This document shows positions 44,263-53,602 of a DNA stretch of 64,000 nt, piece by piece; position 1 is the first letter of the stretch, and each line of letters opens with the position of its first letter. The stretch lies in contig CATOSB010000002.1 in NCBI GenBank assembly GCA_951812305.1, positions 248,001-312,000 on the forward strand, given 5' to 3'. The position numbers and the translations under genes were made by a program. The DNA is from an uncultured Paracoccaceae bacterium (GTDB taxonomy: Bacteria; Pseudomonadota; Alphaproteobacteria; Rhodobacterales; Rhodobacteraceae). The notes under the pieces are model-generated. The model was not told the DNA's origin, made no database searches, and saw only the letters and a list, made by a program, of their open reading frames with translations.

Positions 44263-45702
44263 TCACTGTCTGAGTTCAATGACCCCCAGCTCCAGCCACA
44301 TCCAACTGAAGTCGTAGACCGGTGCGTTTGTGCCCGCTCTTGCTTTAGCTTCGTTCATCTCCAGGACCTTGAGCCATTTGGCGACGTTCAGTCGGCCTTT
44401 CGCCGTTCGTGCGCTCTCGCGCGGGGTTTTGTCGTCGAGCAGGCCGATTGGACGGTCCAGGATGCCCTGGTAATGCTGCCCCATCATCTCCGCCCGGATT
44501 GCTGCCTGCTCTTCTTCGGAAAGGTCGAGCGGCTCAGGGGCCGCGCCATTTTCGTGATGCGCTGCCATGGCTTGTTCCAGTGTCTGCCGGGCCACAAGCG
44601 GCTGTTTGACGAGATCGCCGAGCAAATTGGCAAGACGGGCTTTCAGTTCCTCCGCCCGCGGCTCGGAATTGATATCCGCTTCGAGCGTGCGGCCCTTGAG
44701 GGTGATCATGCCGAGCACCGGTGATCCGTCGTCGAGTTGGGAGCTATACATCTGGCCACTCTCCGGCAGGGCTTTTTGCGGCTTTGGTCTGGCGCGCGCG
44801 CCGCGATCCACCCAGTTCCAGATCTTGTCTGACGCGGCTTCCATGTCCGTCTCGCCGTCAAGGATCTTGCGCATCTGGGTCTGGGTCGTTCCCTTTTCAA
44901 AACGGTAGACAAGCTGAATAAACTCCACCTCGTCACCATCGAAGTTGAAGAGCTGGGGAAGCGTTTGCTCGTCCGGATGCAGGGGCGTTGCGGCCATCCA
45001 GGTTGTAGCGAAGAAGGAGCTTGCCGACTTCAGGGCGATGCCGAGAGCAATGTCCTGAAACCCTTCGGGTGGGGTCTCTTCGCCAAAGTCACCTTCTGCG
45101 CGTGCTTCGTCGATTATCTCTTCGAACCGGCTTTCGGACTCTGCGACCATTTCGTTGAATTCAGACAGCAGATCATCTGCGAGTTCCGGTTCGAGCGGTA
45201 AGAGCCCACCGGCAATGATATTCTGGCCGCGCACATTGACGATACGCATGGCGAATTGTTCCCAGGACACCATTGTCTTTGTTGCGCTTCGTTCCAACAC
45301 CCGGAAGGGCTCACCGTCCAGGATCAAATCACGAGCAAGAAATGATTCTCCGGGGACGATATCGCTGACCTCGTAGAGGCTGACGGCGGAATCCCGGATG
45401 CCTTTTAGATAGGCGCGGGCGATCTTGGTTTCTTTCCAGCCTCGCCGCTTGAGGTATTGATCGACAACATTGCCATCCTCGGTTTCCCGACCGAGAAAAT
45501 CATTCATTGCCATGTCATTTAGCACGATCACCCAGTGCCCACCGATCCGATCGGAAAGCTCCTCGAAGCTGTCGATGTCGTGGGCTTCGCAATAAAGTCC
45601 GGTGTGGTCGTGAATGGCCTGTTGGAAATGCTCGGGCCACGGCCCCCGAACCATCCACCTGACCAGGCCCGCGAAAATATTGTCAGGAATTTTGATGGCC
45701 AC
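44263..45702 (-). CDS. Uncharacterised 479-residue protein carried in the composite insertion
   Basis: Full-length, acidic, no signal peptide or membrane helix. N-terminus NIFAGLVRWMVRGPWPEHFQ; middle HWVIVLNDMAMNDFLGR and YEVSDIVPGESFLARDLILDGEPFRVLERSATK (a small beta-rich domain); C-terminal HYQGILDRPIGLLDDKTPRESARTAKGRLNVAKWLKVLE. The C-terminal P-I-x-L-x-x-x-T-P-R-E-A/S-x-x-x-x-G-R pattern is weakly reminiscent of the short C-terminal motif of some SEC-C-type or Xre/ParS-type proteins. I do not assign a function. It is the only intact non-transposase gene in this insertion and lies just downstream of a tyrosine-recombinase remnant on the same strand. Confidence 0.75.
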   Translation of the reverse strand: MAIKIPDNIFAGLVRWMVRGPWPEHFQQAIHDHTGLYCEAHDIDSFEELSDRIGGHWVIVLNDMAMNDFLGRETEDGNVVDQYLKRRGWKETKIARAYLKGIRDSAVSLYEVSDIVPGESFLARDLILDGEPFRVLERSATKTMVSWEQFAMRIVNVRGQNIIAGGLLPLEPELADDLLSEFNEMVAESESRFEEIIDEARAEGDFGEETPPEGFQDIALGIALKSASSFFATTWMAATPLHPDEQTLPQLFNFDGDEVEFIQLVYRFEKGTTQTQMRKILDGETDMEAASDKIWNWVDRGARARPKPQKALPESGQMYSSQLDDGSPVLGMITLKGRTLEADINSEPRAEELKARLANLLGDLVKQPLVARQTLEQAMAAHHENGAAPEPLDLSEEEQAAIRAEMMGQHYQGILDRPIGLLDDKTPRESARTAKGRLNVAKWLKVLEMNEAKARAGTNAPVYDFSWMWLELGVIELRQ

Positions 45703-45714
45703 TCTTTCTGTCCT

Positions 45715-46090
45715 CTACCATAGCTCTTCAAACCGGCCTGCGGCCGTGCGTGTGTAATATGCGGTGTGGCGTGGATCCCGATGCCCGAGATAATCCTGGA
45801 TCAGGCGCAAATCGTGTCCTTTGTTGGCAAGCGCAAATCCGCAGGAATGTCGCAGCATATGGGGATTGATGTGCCCCAGTTTCGCCTGCTTTCCGGCCCG
45901 CGCAACCCGTGCCGGAACATCAGAAGAAGCAAAATATAATCCCGAGACCCATGACGGCCGCGTTTGGCGGCCTTCAGTAAGCGGACCATTTCCGCCTCTC
46001 CCAGAAAGTCCCGGCTGCGCTCATGGCCATCCGCTGGTTGCTCAGACGTACACTCTTTACGTTTCGCCGGTTGGGCGGCATCTTTCGGAA
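45715..46090 (-). pseudogene. Tyrosine recombinase (phage-type integrase) with internal deletion
   Basis: The upstream part reads RDFLGEAEMVRLLKAAKRGRHG, then SRDYILLLLMFRHGLR, the region of the first catalytic Arg. It is followed out of frame by RAGKQAKLGHINPHMLRHSCGFALANKG and LIQDYLGHRDPRHTAYYTRT...GRFEELW, the H-x-x-R and Tyr region. Roughly 80 residues between the two Arg boxes, including the catalytic Lys, are missing, and the junction shifts frame. Stop codon at 45715-45717. Confidence 0.85.
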
Positions 46091-46163
46091 CCTCTCATCA
46101 TCCTTGTTTTACTGGCGGGCTTGTCTGGAAACTTTTAACAGTTCACGCACTTTGTAAAGAGTT

Positions 46164-46177
46164 TCATGCGGCCATGG
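46164..46177 (-). pseudogene. Last codons of a Tn3-family transposase
   Basis: After removing IS4-C and one gcggccatgg duplication, the Tn3 fragment at 47368-48011 ends ...DFEAMAA-stop, with TGA at 46164-46166. IS4-C therefore hit the last four codons. Confidence 0.7.
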
Positions 46178-47367
46178 CTTACCACCCTTCAATTTAGCCA
46201 GACATCCCAGAGCTTGGGGATTTTGGCATAACCTGCGAGGCATCGTCGGATAGCACGAAGGCCTGTCTTGAAGAGAGAGCATAAGGACCTTCGGGCTTTT
46301 CGAATCCCCTTTTTTCGCCGCGTATTGCGACGTGGTGCTCTTCGTTTGCTCCGGTTGAAACAGCCCAGTACATGGCGATTGCCAGCACCAAAATGAGGCG
46401 GGCCAATCGATCCGGCTTTTTGATCTGGCTTTGAGTAATTTCAAAGCCCCGGGTTTTGAAGTCGGAGAACATGGCTTCAATTCCCCAACGCATTCCATAA
46501 TCGAGCACCTTGTACTCGGACGGTGCTGCATTCATGGCAATAATCCAAGGCTCTTTGTGCCCCTCCTCGTGAAGCACTCCAATGTTGCTAAAGACGCCCG
46601 TTCCGTAAAGCTCAGCGTTTACAAGCCCTTCGGGCATCAGTTGGGCAATTTCGCGCGTCATCATCTCGCCACCCTGATGTTGCAGTGTGATATTTCCCTT
46701 CATGCGCAGCCGGTAGTCCCATCCAGCCTCCTGGCACCATGCGACCAATCGGGCGGTTCCATAAAACCGATCTCCCGCCAGCAACACACGCGCATCCGCC
46801 GGGAGCCATGGGCGGACTGCTTCCAAAAGCTCATGTTGCACGCGCCATCCAATCGGCCCTTTGGTCTGGCGTACACGCCAGGCGACCGGGAGGGCCCGAT
46901 CCCGCATCCGCACCGATAACATCAAAACCTCATGCCCTTCGTTGAGCTTGCTTTGATCAAGGGCCACCACAATCGTTTCTCCGGCCTCACACTGGCGGCG
47001 GAAAATTTCACCAACATAGGCCTGCATGATCTCATCAGTATCGATGTGAGGATTGCCCAGAACCCGCGAAATGTATTGATAGCGGTGGTCCACAGAGCCG
47101 ATATCGCGGGGCAGAGCAGCCGCATTTTCCATCAGATTGACGCTGCGCGTGTTCAAAATCACGCTTGCTATGATGCACAATCCCTCCCGGCGCGACTTGT
47201 GATACCCGAGCAAGCGGTCCTGAAAATCCGCCTCAACCTTCGAATAAAGCTCTGAAAAACAAACATTTCCCAACAAACCAGCCTCCAATATCAGCAGTGG
47301 AGACTCCTTGAATCACACAGATCAGACAAACGTCAAATCAGATCCGGAAATTTTGAAGGGTGGTAAG
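46178..47367 (-). mobile_element. IS4-C: complete copy
   Basis: 1190 bp with inverted repeats cttaccaccctt / aagggtggtaag and a 10-bp duplication gcggccatgg at 46168-46177 and 47368-47377. This intact copy defines the element ends used for IS4-A and IS4-B. Confidence 0.96.
46194..47288 (-). CDS. IS4-family transposase (copy C)
   Basis: 364 codons, same protein as copy A, YREK signature YGMRWGIEAMFSDFK intact, TTG or an upstream CTG start. Apparently the only fully functional IS4 copy in the window. Confidence 0.93.
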   Translation of the reverse strand: MEAGLLGNVCFSELYSKVEADFQDRLLGYHKSRREGLCIIASVILNTRSVNLMENAAALPRDIGSVDHRYQYISRVLGNPHIDTDEIMQAYVGEIFRRQCEAGETIVVALDQSKLNEGHEVLMLSVRMRDRALPVAWRVRQTKGPIGWRVQHELLEAVRPWLPADARVLLAGDRFYGTARLVAWCQEAGWDYRLRMKGNITLQHQGGEMMTREIAQLMPEGLVNAELYGTGVFSNIGVLHEEGHKEPWIIAMNAAPSEYKVLDYGMRWGIEAMFSDFKTRGFEITQSQIKKPDRLARLILVLAIAMYWAVSTGANEEHHVAIRGEKRGFEKPEGPYALSSRQAFVLSDDASQVMPKSPSSGMSG

Positions 47368-48011
47368 GCGGCCATGGCCTCGAAGTCGGTCCGTTTATCC
47401 AGATCAACATCGAAACGGCCATATGGATTGATGTGAAGATAAAAGAGTGGGGACAGCCCCTGCAGATCCCGATCTGACAATCTGCGGATCCACTCAGGTT
47501 CCGACAGCACCGATTGCACCATGCGCGTGTTGACATAGGCTAGCGACGCCTGAAGCAGGTGCAACGCATGCGCCGAGATCTCCTGATCGGCAATCCGGTT
47601 GCTGGAGATTTCACCGCCTTTGCCGAAGAACACAAACCCGTTGGCGCTGTTCCAATTCTCGACCACATTAAGCCCCTCATGGATTTCCCGGCGGAAACTC
47701 TCGGCCCTCAGATAGCGGCACAGGAAGATCGTTCTGATCCCGCGACCTAATTCCGCGAGTGCCTTGTAGGTTGGGTGCATCACATCAGCGCGCGCAAAGC
47801 GGCGCAGGATGGCTTCCGGATCTGCCGTGCCCTGCTGCATGGCAGCGGCATACTTGACCATCTCGTCGTATTGCCGTTCGATCTCCGCCCAGTCGATGGC
47901 CCCAGACAGAGTCGGCTGCAAATGAGGCAGTTGCCCTCGCATTCCGGTGCCAGGCAGGGCCAGTTTCTGGCGCGCGATGGCTTTCAGACGCGGAGCCAAT
48001 TTAAAACCAAG
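47368..48011 (-). pseudogene. Tn3-family transposase, C-terminal fragment
   Basis: About 214 residues: [43 protein letters not shown] region ([17 protein letters not shown]), the catalytic-Glu segment [20 protein letters not shown], and [22 protein letters not shown]. The N-terminal ~770 residues are missing; the fragment begins abruptly at an IS66-like end at 48012. The C-terminus is separated by IS4-C. Confidence 0.88.
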
Positions 48012-48033
48012 GTAACTCCCAAGCACCCCCTGC
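48012..48033 (+). mobile_element. Isolated IS66-like inverted-repeat end
   Basis: gtaactcccaagcacccc followed by sequence unlike the seven IS66 copies (ctgcaagatgagc...). Probably the tip of a different, related IS66 element whose body is lost. It abuts the Tn3 fragment. Nothing else recognised in 48034-48149. Confidence 0.5.
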
Positions 48034-48149
48034 AAGATGAGCGGGGCTTTGGTGGGTGCTGTCCGGTTATATGCATTCCTCTCATTCGACTCGATATGGG
48101 TGCATTAAAAAACCCCGATTCTGGATAAGACGTTGGCGTCACCAGTGCA

Positions 48150-48339
48150 CTACTCGACAGAATTTTTTCGTAGTTTTTTGATTCGTTTTTTACGATACTC
48201 GTTGACCCTTTTTCGCAGAGGGTTGCGATGAGGGATTTCCACCATTGTTATGGAAATGATCCTCGGTTCTCTCAAAGCCTCATTTGGCTCCAGTTCAACG
48301 GCAATTCCGCCAAACTCTCCAAGAAATAGAACATTTGAA
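48150..48339 (-). pseudogene. C-terminal fragment of an unknown gene, cut by IS66-7
   Basis: 63 codons ending ...ISITMVEIPHRNPLRKRVNEYRKKRIKKLRKNSVE (stated in pieces: EIPHRNPLRKRV and KKRIKKLRKNSVE), strongly basic at the C-terminus. The 5' part is missing beyond IS66-7. Family not recognised; coding status inferred only from composition. Confidence 0.35.
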
Positions 48340-49940
48340 GTAACTCCCAAGCACCCCCCACGTTTGAGTGTTATTGTCAGTTTTATGGTGAGTCGAATTT
48401 GCCATTTTGCGCGTGTTTTTTTTCTTTCTTGTCTGAATTCTGTGGCGCCGGGTTGATTTCTCTGAATCAGTGGTGGGATGGATCAGGTTGCCGCCCTTGA
48501 ACAACTTCTCGCCACGGCTCTGCGTCGGATCGCTGAGCTTGAAGCTGCGTTGGCGAGCATGGCGGAAGAGATCACGGACCTGCGCCGACAGTTGGCCAAG
48601 AACAGCAGCAATAGCAGCAAGCCCCCTTCAAGTGATGGCCTGAAGAAGCCAGCCCCGCGCAGCCTGCGTGGCAAATCCGGAAAGAAAAGTGGCGGCCAAG
48701 TTGGCCACCGGGGCGACACCCTGCGCCAGACGTCAACACCCGACTTTGTCGAACGGCATGAGGCGACGCATTGCAGCGCCTGTCAGAGCGCCCTGACGGC
48801 GGAGATGGTGAAAGGGATCGAGAAGCGTCAGGCGTTCGACTTGCCTGCGCCACGCCTGGAGGTCACCGAGCATCAGGCGGCGGTTTATTGTTGCGACCAT
48901 TGTCGAGCCACGACGACGGCTGGCTTTCCCGATGGCGTGGCCGCGCATGTGCAATATGGCACGCGCATGCGGGCAGTGGCGGTCTATTGCAATGTTCAGC
49001 AGCTGATACCCGAGGATCGGGTCTGCCAGCTTATGCGCGACCTGTTTGGGGCCACCAGCTTGTGCGCGGCCAGCGTGACCAACTGGACGCGCGGCGCGGC
49101 AAATAAGATGGGTGTCGTGGTTGAACACATTCTCGCCCGGCTTGCCGAAGGCGGCGTTCGGCATCTGGACGAGACCGGACTTCGTGTTGCCGGCAAGCTG
49201 CACTGGCTGCACACGATCTGCGATACCGCCTTCACCCATTACCGCATCAGCGCCAAACGCGGTGCTGTTCCAACCTTCCTGACCGGCGGGACGATCATTC
49301 ATGATCACTGGAAACCCTACTACGCCCATATGAGCGGAGTGGACGCCCACGCCCTCTGCGGGGCGCATCACTTGCGCGAACTCAAGGCCATCGAAGAGAT
49401 CGAAAAAGAGCCTTGGGCGACGGAGATGAGCGCAGTGCTTCATAGCGCCAATCAGCTCAGATGCGCGGCTCAGGATCAAGGCGAGACCGAACTCCCGGAA
49501 CTGGTTCGCCAGGGTATAGTCACCAGATACATGGCGATCCTCGCCAAGGGGCTCGCCTTCCACGAACGCCGGCCCCCGCTGGCCAAAAGCCCCGGCACCC
49601 GCGGCCGAAAAGCCAGGCGGCCAGGCCACAACCTGCTCCTCCGCCTGCGTGACTACCGCGATGACGTTTTGCGATTCATCGCCGACTTCGCGGTCCCATT
49701 CACAAACAATCAGGCCGAACAGGACCTGCGCATGATGAAGCTGCGCATGAAAATCTCGGGCACCTTCCGCACCCTCGAGGGCGCGCGGGTCTTCGCCGAC
49801 ATCAGGTCCGTCATCTCGACGGCCAGAAAACACCGGTTCAACATCCTGGAAATCCTGACCCTGTCACCACCTCAGATCATCGCACGGCTCTGACGGAACA
49901 AAACCCCGCAACCCTATCGGACAGGGTGCTTGGGAGTTAC
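48340..49940 (+). mobile_element. IS66-7: complete copy, right border of the composite insertion
   Basis: 1601 bp. Left-adjacent octamer catttgaa, right-adjacent gaaagaaa; the latter matches the far-left flank of the composite at 41183-41190. Confidence 0.95.
48478..49893 (+). CDS. tnpC: IS66-family transposase (copy 7)
   Basis: 471 residues; the most diverged copy, with two substitutions relative to the others: Val to Ala in KRQ-A-FDLPAP and Gln to Arg in FHER-R-PPLA. Catalytic motifs intact. Confidence 0.95.
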   Translation: MDQVAALEQLLATALRRIAELEAALASMAEEITDLRRQLAKNSSNSSKPPSSDGLKKPAPRSLRGKSGKKSGGQVGHRGDTLRQTSTPDFVERHEATHCSACQSALTAEMVKGIEKRQAFDLPAPRLEVTEHQAAVYCCDHCRATTTAGFPDGVAAHVQYGTRMRAVAVYCNVQQLIPEDRVCQLMRDLFGATSLCAASVTNWTRGAANKMGVVVEHILARLAEGGVRHLDETGLRVAGKLHWLHTICDTAFTHYRISAKRGAVPTFLTGGTIIHDHWKPYYAHMSGVDAHALCGAHHLRELKAIEEIEKEPWATEMSAVLHSANQLRCAAQDQGETELPELVRQGIVTRYMAILAKGLAFHERRPPLAKSPGTRGRKARRPGHNLLLRLRDYRDDVLRFIADFAVPFTNNQAEQDLRMMKLRMKISGTFRTLEGARVFADIRSVISTARKHRFNILEILTLSPPQIIARL

Positions 49941-50094
49941 GAAAGAAATCGGATAGGAACCTGTGAAAGAATCCCGGCTTACGCGCTTGCCGCAACGCTA
50001 GCAATTAACCACCCTTCAAATCAGCACAATCCAAAGCCCACTTCCCCAAACATAGCCCTTCACGCCAACCCAACCACCGCATATCGTGCCGCAT

Positions 50095-53000
50095 ATGAGC
50101 GATCCCAGATTCGTACACCTGCGCCTGCACACCGAATATTCGTTGCTGGAAGGCGCGATGCGGCTGAAAAAATTGCCGGGTCTTTGCGCCGATATGGGAA
50201 TGCCTGCGGTGGCGGTCACCGATACCAATAACCTTTTCGCAGCGCTGGAGTTTTCCGTTGCGGCGATGGAGGCCGGGGTCCAGCCCATCGTCGGGTGCCA
50301 GATCGACGTTGATTACGACCCGGCCAAGGTCGGCGAAAAACCTCGCCCGCCGGCGCCAATCGTTCTGCTCGCCCAGAACGAGGCGGGTTACGCCAATCTG
50401 ATGAAGCTCAATTCCTGTCTTTACCTGCGCGGCGACGGGACTTTGCCACATGTGACGGTGACGGAACTGACGTCCCATTCTGATGGCCTGATCCTTCTAA
50501 CCGGCGGCCCGGACGGCGCGCTCGGGCGGCTGACCGTGGACGGCCAGATCGCGAAGGCCGATGCGCTGCTCGATCGACTGACCCACGCCTTTGGCACCCG
50601 CCTTTACGTTGAACTGCAACGCCACCCGCGTGATGACGGCACACCGCCCGAGGCCGAAAAGCTGACCGAGCGTTGGTTCATCGAAACCGCCTATGCGCGC
50701 GAGCTTCCCCTTGTCGCAACCAACGACGTCTACTTCCCCAAGGCGGATATGTACGAGGCGCATGATGCGCTGATCTGCATCGCCGATGGTGCCTATGTCG
50801 ACCAACAGGAACCCCGCCGCCGCCTGACACCGCAGCACTATTTCAAGACGCCCGCCGAAATGACGGCCCTGTTCGCGGACCTCCCCGAAGCGATTGAGAA
50901 TACAATTGAAATTGCACGGCGCTGCGCTTTTGGCGCTCATCGTCGCGACCCGATCCTTCCCAAATTTGCCGATAACGAGATCGAAGAACTGCGCCGTGAG
51001 GCACGGGCCGGGCTGAAGGACCGGCTCGACACGATCGAGCCCGCCGCGCCCATCAAAGACTATGAGGACAGGCTGGAATTCGAACTCGGCATCATCGAGA
51101 AGATGGGGTTTCCGGGCTATTTCCTGATCGTTGCTGATTTCATCAAATGGGCCAAGGATCACGACATTCCGGTCGGCCCGGGCCGTGGGTCGGGCGCGGG
51201 CTCGCTCGTTGCCTACGCTCTGACCATCACCGATCTCGATCCATTGCGGTACTCACTCCTGTTTGAACGTTTCCTGAACCCCGAGCGGATTTCGATGCCG
51301 GATTTCGACATCGACTTTTGCATGGATCGCCGCGAAGAGGTGATCCACTACGTTCAGGAAAAATATGGCCGCGAGAAGGTCGCCCAGATCATCACCTTCG
51401 GTGCGCTTCTCTCTAAAGCTGCCGTGCGCGACGTGGGCCGCGTTCTGCAAATGCCCTATGGCCAGGTCGACCGGCTGTCGAAAATGATCCCGACCGAGGG
51501 TGTGAAACCGGTTTCAATCGAAAAGGCGCTCGCCGACGAACCGCGCCTTCGCGAAGAGGCCAAGGCAGAAGAGGTGGTTGACCGCTTGCTGACCTACGGT
51601 AAGCAGGTCGAGGGGCTGCTGCGCAACGCCTCGACACACGCAGCCGGTGTCGTGATCGGTGACCGCGCCTTGGACGAACTCGTCCCGCTTTATCAGGACC
51701 CGCGATCTGAAATGCCCGCCACCCAGTTCAACATGAAATGGGTCGAACAGGCAGGACTGGTAAAATACGATTTTCTGGGCCTGAAAACGCTGACCGTGAT
51801 CCAGAACGCGCTCGACCTTCTTAAAGATTGCGGCGTGGAAATCGACATCAACGCGATCCCGCTGGACGATCAAAAATCCTATGACCTTTATGCCAGCGCC
51901 AAAACCGTCGCCGTGTTCCAGGTGGAAAGCTCGGGCATGATGGATGCGCTCCGGCGCATGAAACCGACCTGTATCGAGGATATCATTGCGCTCGTCGCAC
52001 TCTACCGCCCCGGCCCGATGGAAAACATCCCGAAATATTGCGAGGTGAAGAACGGACTTTCTGAACGGGAGCACCTGCACCCTTCCATCGACCACATCCT
52101 CGACGAGACGCAGGGCATCATCGTCTATCAGGAACAGGTGATGCAGATCGCGCAAGAAATGGCCGGTTACACGCTCGGTGGCGCCGACATGCTGCGCCGG
52201 GCGATGGGTAAGAAGATTCAGGCCGAGATGGACGTTCAAAAACCCATCTTCCTGAAAGGTGCCAAGGATCACGGGGTCGATGCGGGCAAAGCCACCGAGG
52301 TCTGGAACCTGCTGGATAAATTCGCCAATTACGGCTTCAACAAATCCCACGCCGCCGCTTACGCCGTGGTCAGCTACCAAACCGCGTGGCTGAAGGCCAA
52401 CCACCCGGTCGAATTCATGGCCGGTGTGATGAATTGCGACCTGCACCTGACGGACAAACTGGCGGTCTATGCAGAGGAAACCCGGCGCAACCTGAAGATC
52501 GAGATCGTGCCACCTTGCGTGAACCGCTCCCGCGCCACATTCAGCGTGGCGGACGGCAAAGTGGTTTACGCCCTTGGCGCACTGAAAAACGTCGGTGTCG
52601 AGGCGATGCGGCTGATCACCGAGGCACGCGAGGGCAAACCCTTCGTCAATCTCTTCGACTTTGCCCGCCGTGTAGACCTGAAGCGCATGGGCAAACGCCC
52701 GATGGAAATGCTGGCCCGCGCCGGGGCATTTGACCAGCTCGACCCGAACCGTCGCCGGGTGTTCAATTCCGTTGATGCGCTGGTTGCGTACTCGGCCGCC
52801 GTTCACGACCAGAAGAACTCCAATCAGGTCTCGCTTTTCGGCGAGGCGGGCGATGACCTGCCCGAACCCCGCATCGCGCCGGTAGATGACTGGCTGCCCA
52901 ATGAACGCCTTGCCGAGGAACACATCGCCATCGGATTCTACCTCTCCGGCCATCCGCTTGACGATTACCTGGCGCCGCTCAAACGCACCGGTGTGATGAC

Positions 53001-53541
53001 GCTGGCCGAAGTGACCGAACAGGCCGAACGCGCGCCCGCAGTCGCAAAAATCGCCGGTGCCGTCGCGGGGCGGCAGGAACGTAAATCCGCCCGCGGCAAC
53101 CGTTTCGCATTTGTGCAACTCTCTGACCCTACCGGGCTTTATGAGGTCACAGTGTTCTCCGACACGCTGGAAACAGCCCGCGACCTTCTGGAGCCCGGCA
53201 ACAACGTCGTTCTGACGGTCGAGGCCAACATGGAAGCTGATCAGTTGAAGCTGCTCGCCCGCGCCGTCAGCCCGATTGACAATGTCGCCGCGCAAGCTGG
53301 CGGCGCGGGGCTGAAAGTGTTCATCGATGAACCGCAGGTGGTGACGACCGTGGCCACCTTGCTGGAACGCGCCACCAAAGAGGCGAAATCCCACAGCCGG
53401 GGCGAAGTGCAATTCTGCCTGATGTCACCTGATCTGCCCGGAGAGGTCGAAATTTCCATCGGCGACGCCTTCCATGTCACGCCCCAGATAAAGGGCGCGA
53501 TCAAATCCCTGCCCGGTGTTCTGACAGTCGAAGACGCCTGA
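50095..53541 (+). CDS. dnaE: DNA polymerase III subunit alpha
   Basis: 1148 residues from the ATG at 50095 (MSDPRFVHLRLHTEYSLLEG); a GTG three codons upstream is possible. The N-terminal PHP domain is followed by the palm with GRGSGAGSLVAYAL and catalytic PDFDIDFCMDRR (Asp403 and Asp405 in this numbering). Next come the fingers (YRPGPMENIP, YQEQVMQIAQEMAGYTLGGADMLRRAMGKK), tandem helix-hairpin-helix, and the OB-fold (VAGRQERKSARGNRFAFVQLSD). This is the replicative polymerase. The IS66-flanked block ends 154 bases upstream and may have displaced the promoter. Confidence 0.97.
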   Translation: MSDPRFVHLRLHTEYSLLEGAMRLKKLPGLCADMGMPAVAVTDTNNLFAALEFSVAAMEAGVQPIVGCQIDVDYDPAKVGEKPRPPAPIVLLAQNEAGYANLMKLNSCLYLRGDGTLPHVTVTELTSHSDGLILLTGGPDGALGRLTVDGQIAKADALLDRLTHAFGTRLYVELQRHPRDDGTPPEAEKLTERWFIETAYARELPLVATNDVYFPKADMYEAHDALICIADGAYVDQQEPRRRLTPQHYFKTPAEMTALFADLPEAIENTIEIARRCAFGAHRRDPILPKFADNEIEELRREARAGLKDRLDTIEPAAPIKDYEDRLEFELGIIEKMGFPGYFLIVADFIKWAKDHDIPVGPGRGSGAGSLVAYALTITDLDPLRYSLLFERFLNPERISMPDFDIDFCMDRREEVIHYVQEKYGREKVAQIITFGALLSKAAVRDVGRVLQMPYGQVDRLSKMIPTEGVKPVSIEKALADEPRLREEAKAEEVVDRLLTYGKQVEGLLRNASTHAAGVVIGDRALDELVPLYQDPRSEMPATQFNMKWVEQAGLVKYDFLGLKTLTVIQNALDLLKDCGVEIDINAIPLDDQKSYDLYASAKTVAVFQVESSGMMDALRRMKPTCIEDIIALVALYRPGPMENIPKYCEVKNGLSEREHLHPSIDHILDETQGIIVYQEQVMQIAQEMAGYTLGGADMLRRAMGKKIQAEMDVQKPIFLKGAKDHGVDAGKATEVWNLLDKFANYGFNKSHAAAYAVVSYQTAWLKANHPVEFMAGVMNCDLHLTDKLAVYAEETRRNLKIEIVPPCVNRSRATFSVADGKVVYALGALKNVGVEAMRLITEAREGKPFVNLFDFARRVDLKRMGKRPMEMLARAGAFDQLDPNRRRVFNSVDALVAYSAAVHDQKNSNQVSLFGEAGDDLPEPRIAPVDDWLPNERLAEEHIAIGFYLSGHPLDDYLAPLKRTGVMTLAEVTEQAERAPAVAKIAGAVAGRQERKSARGNRFAFVQLSDPTGLYEVTVFSDTLETARDLLEPGNNVVLTVEANMEADQLKLLARAVSPIDNVAAQAGGAGLKVFIDEPQVVTTVATLLERATKEAKSHSRGEVQFCLMSPDLPGEVEISIGDAFHVTPQIKGAIKSLPGVLTVEDA

Positions 53542-53602
53542 GCCGGGTTCTGTGCCTCCTGCGTCGATGTTGGCCTTAAGATGACGCTCCCTTAACTGAA
53601 GG

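Larger units (their letters stand above)
41191..49940. mobile_element. 8750-bp IS66-flanked composite insertion
   Basis: Bounded on the left by an IS66 right end (remnant plus IS66-6) and on the right by IS66-7, both transposase genes on the plus strand. The same octamer gaaagaaa lies outside both ends (41183-41190 and 49941-49948). The inner flanks (gcagaatc after IS66-6, catttgaa before IS66-7) do not match any partner. Contents: IS110 transposase, a 479-aa unknown protein, an integrase remnant, IS4-C inside a Tn3 transposase remnant, and other debris. It separates the ArsR/SRPBCC region from dnaE. Confidence 0.8.

Noticed and set aside
44263..45702. Toxin-antitoxin or defence protein
   Set aside because: Only a weak C-terminal motif resemblance; no partner gene and no catalytic motif, so no functional name was assigned.
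51514..53412. 632-codon minus-strand frame opposite dnaE
   Set aside because: Antisense shadow of a well-conserved polymerase gene; composition is His/Arg/Gly-rich as expected for a complementary frame.
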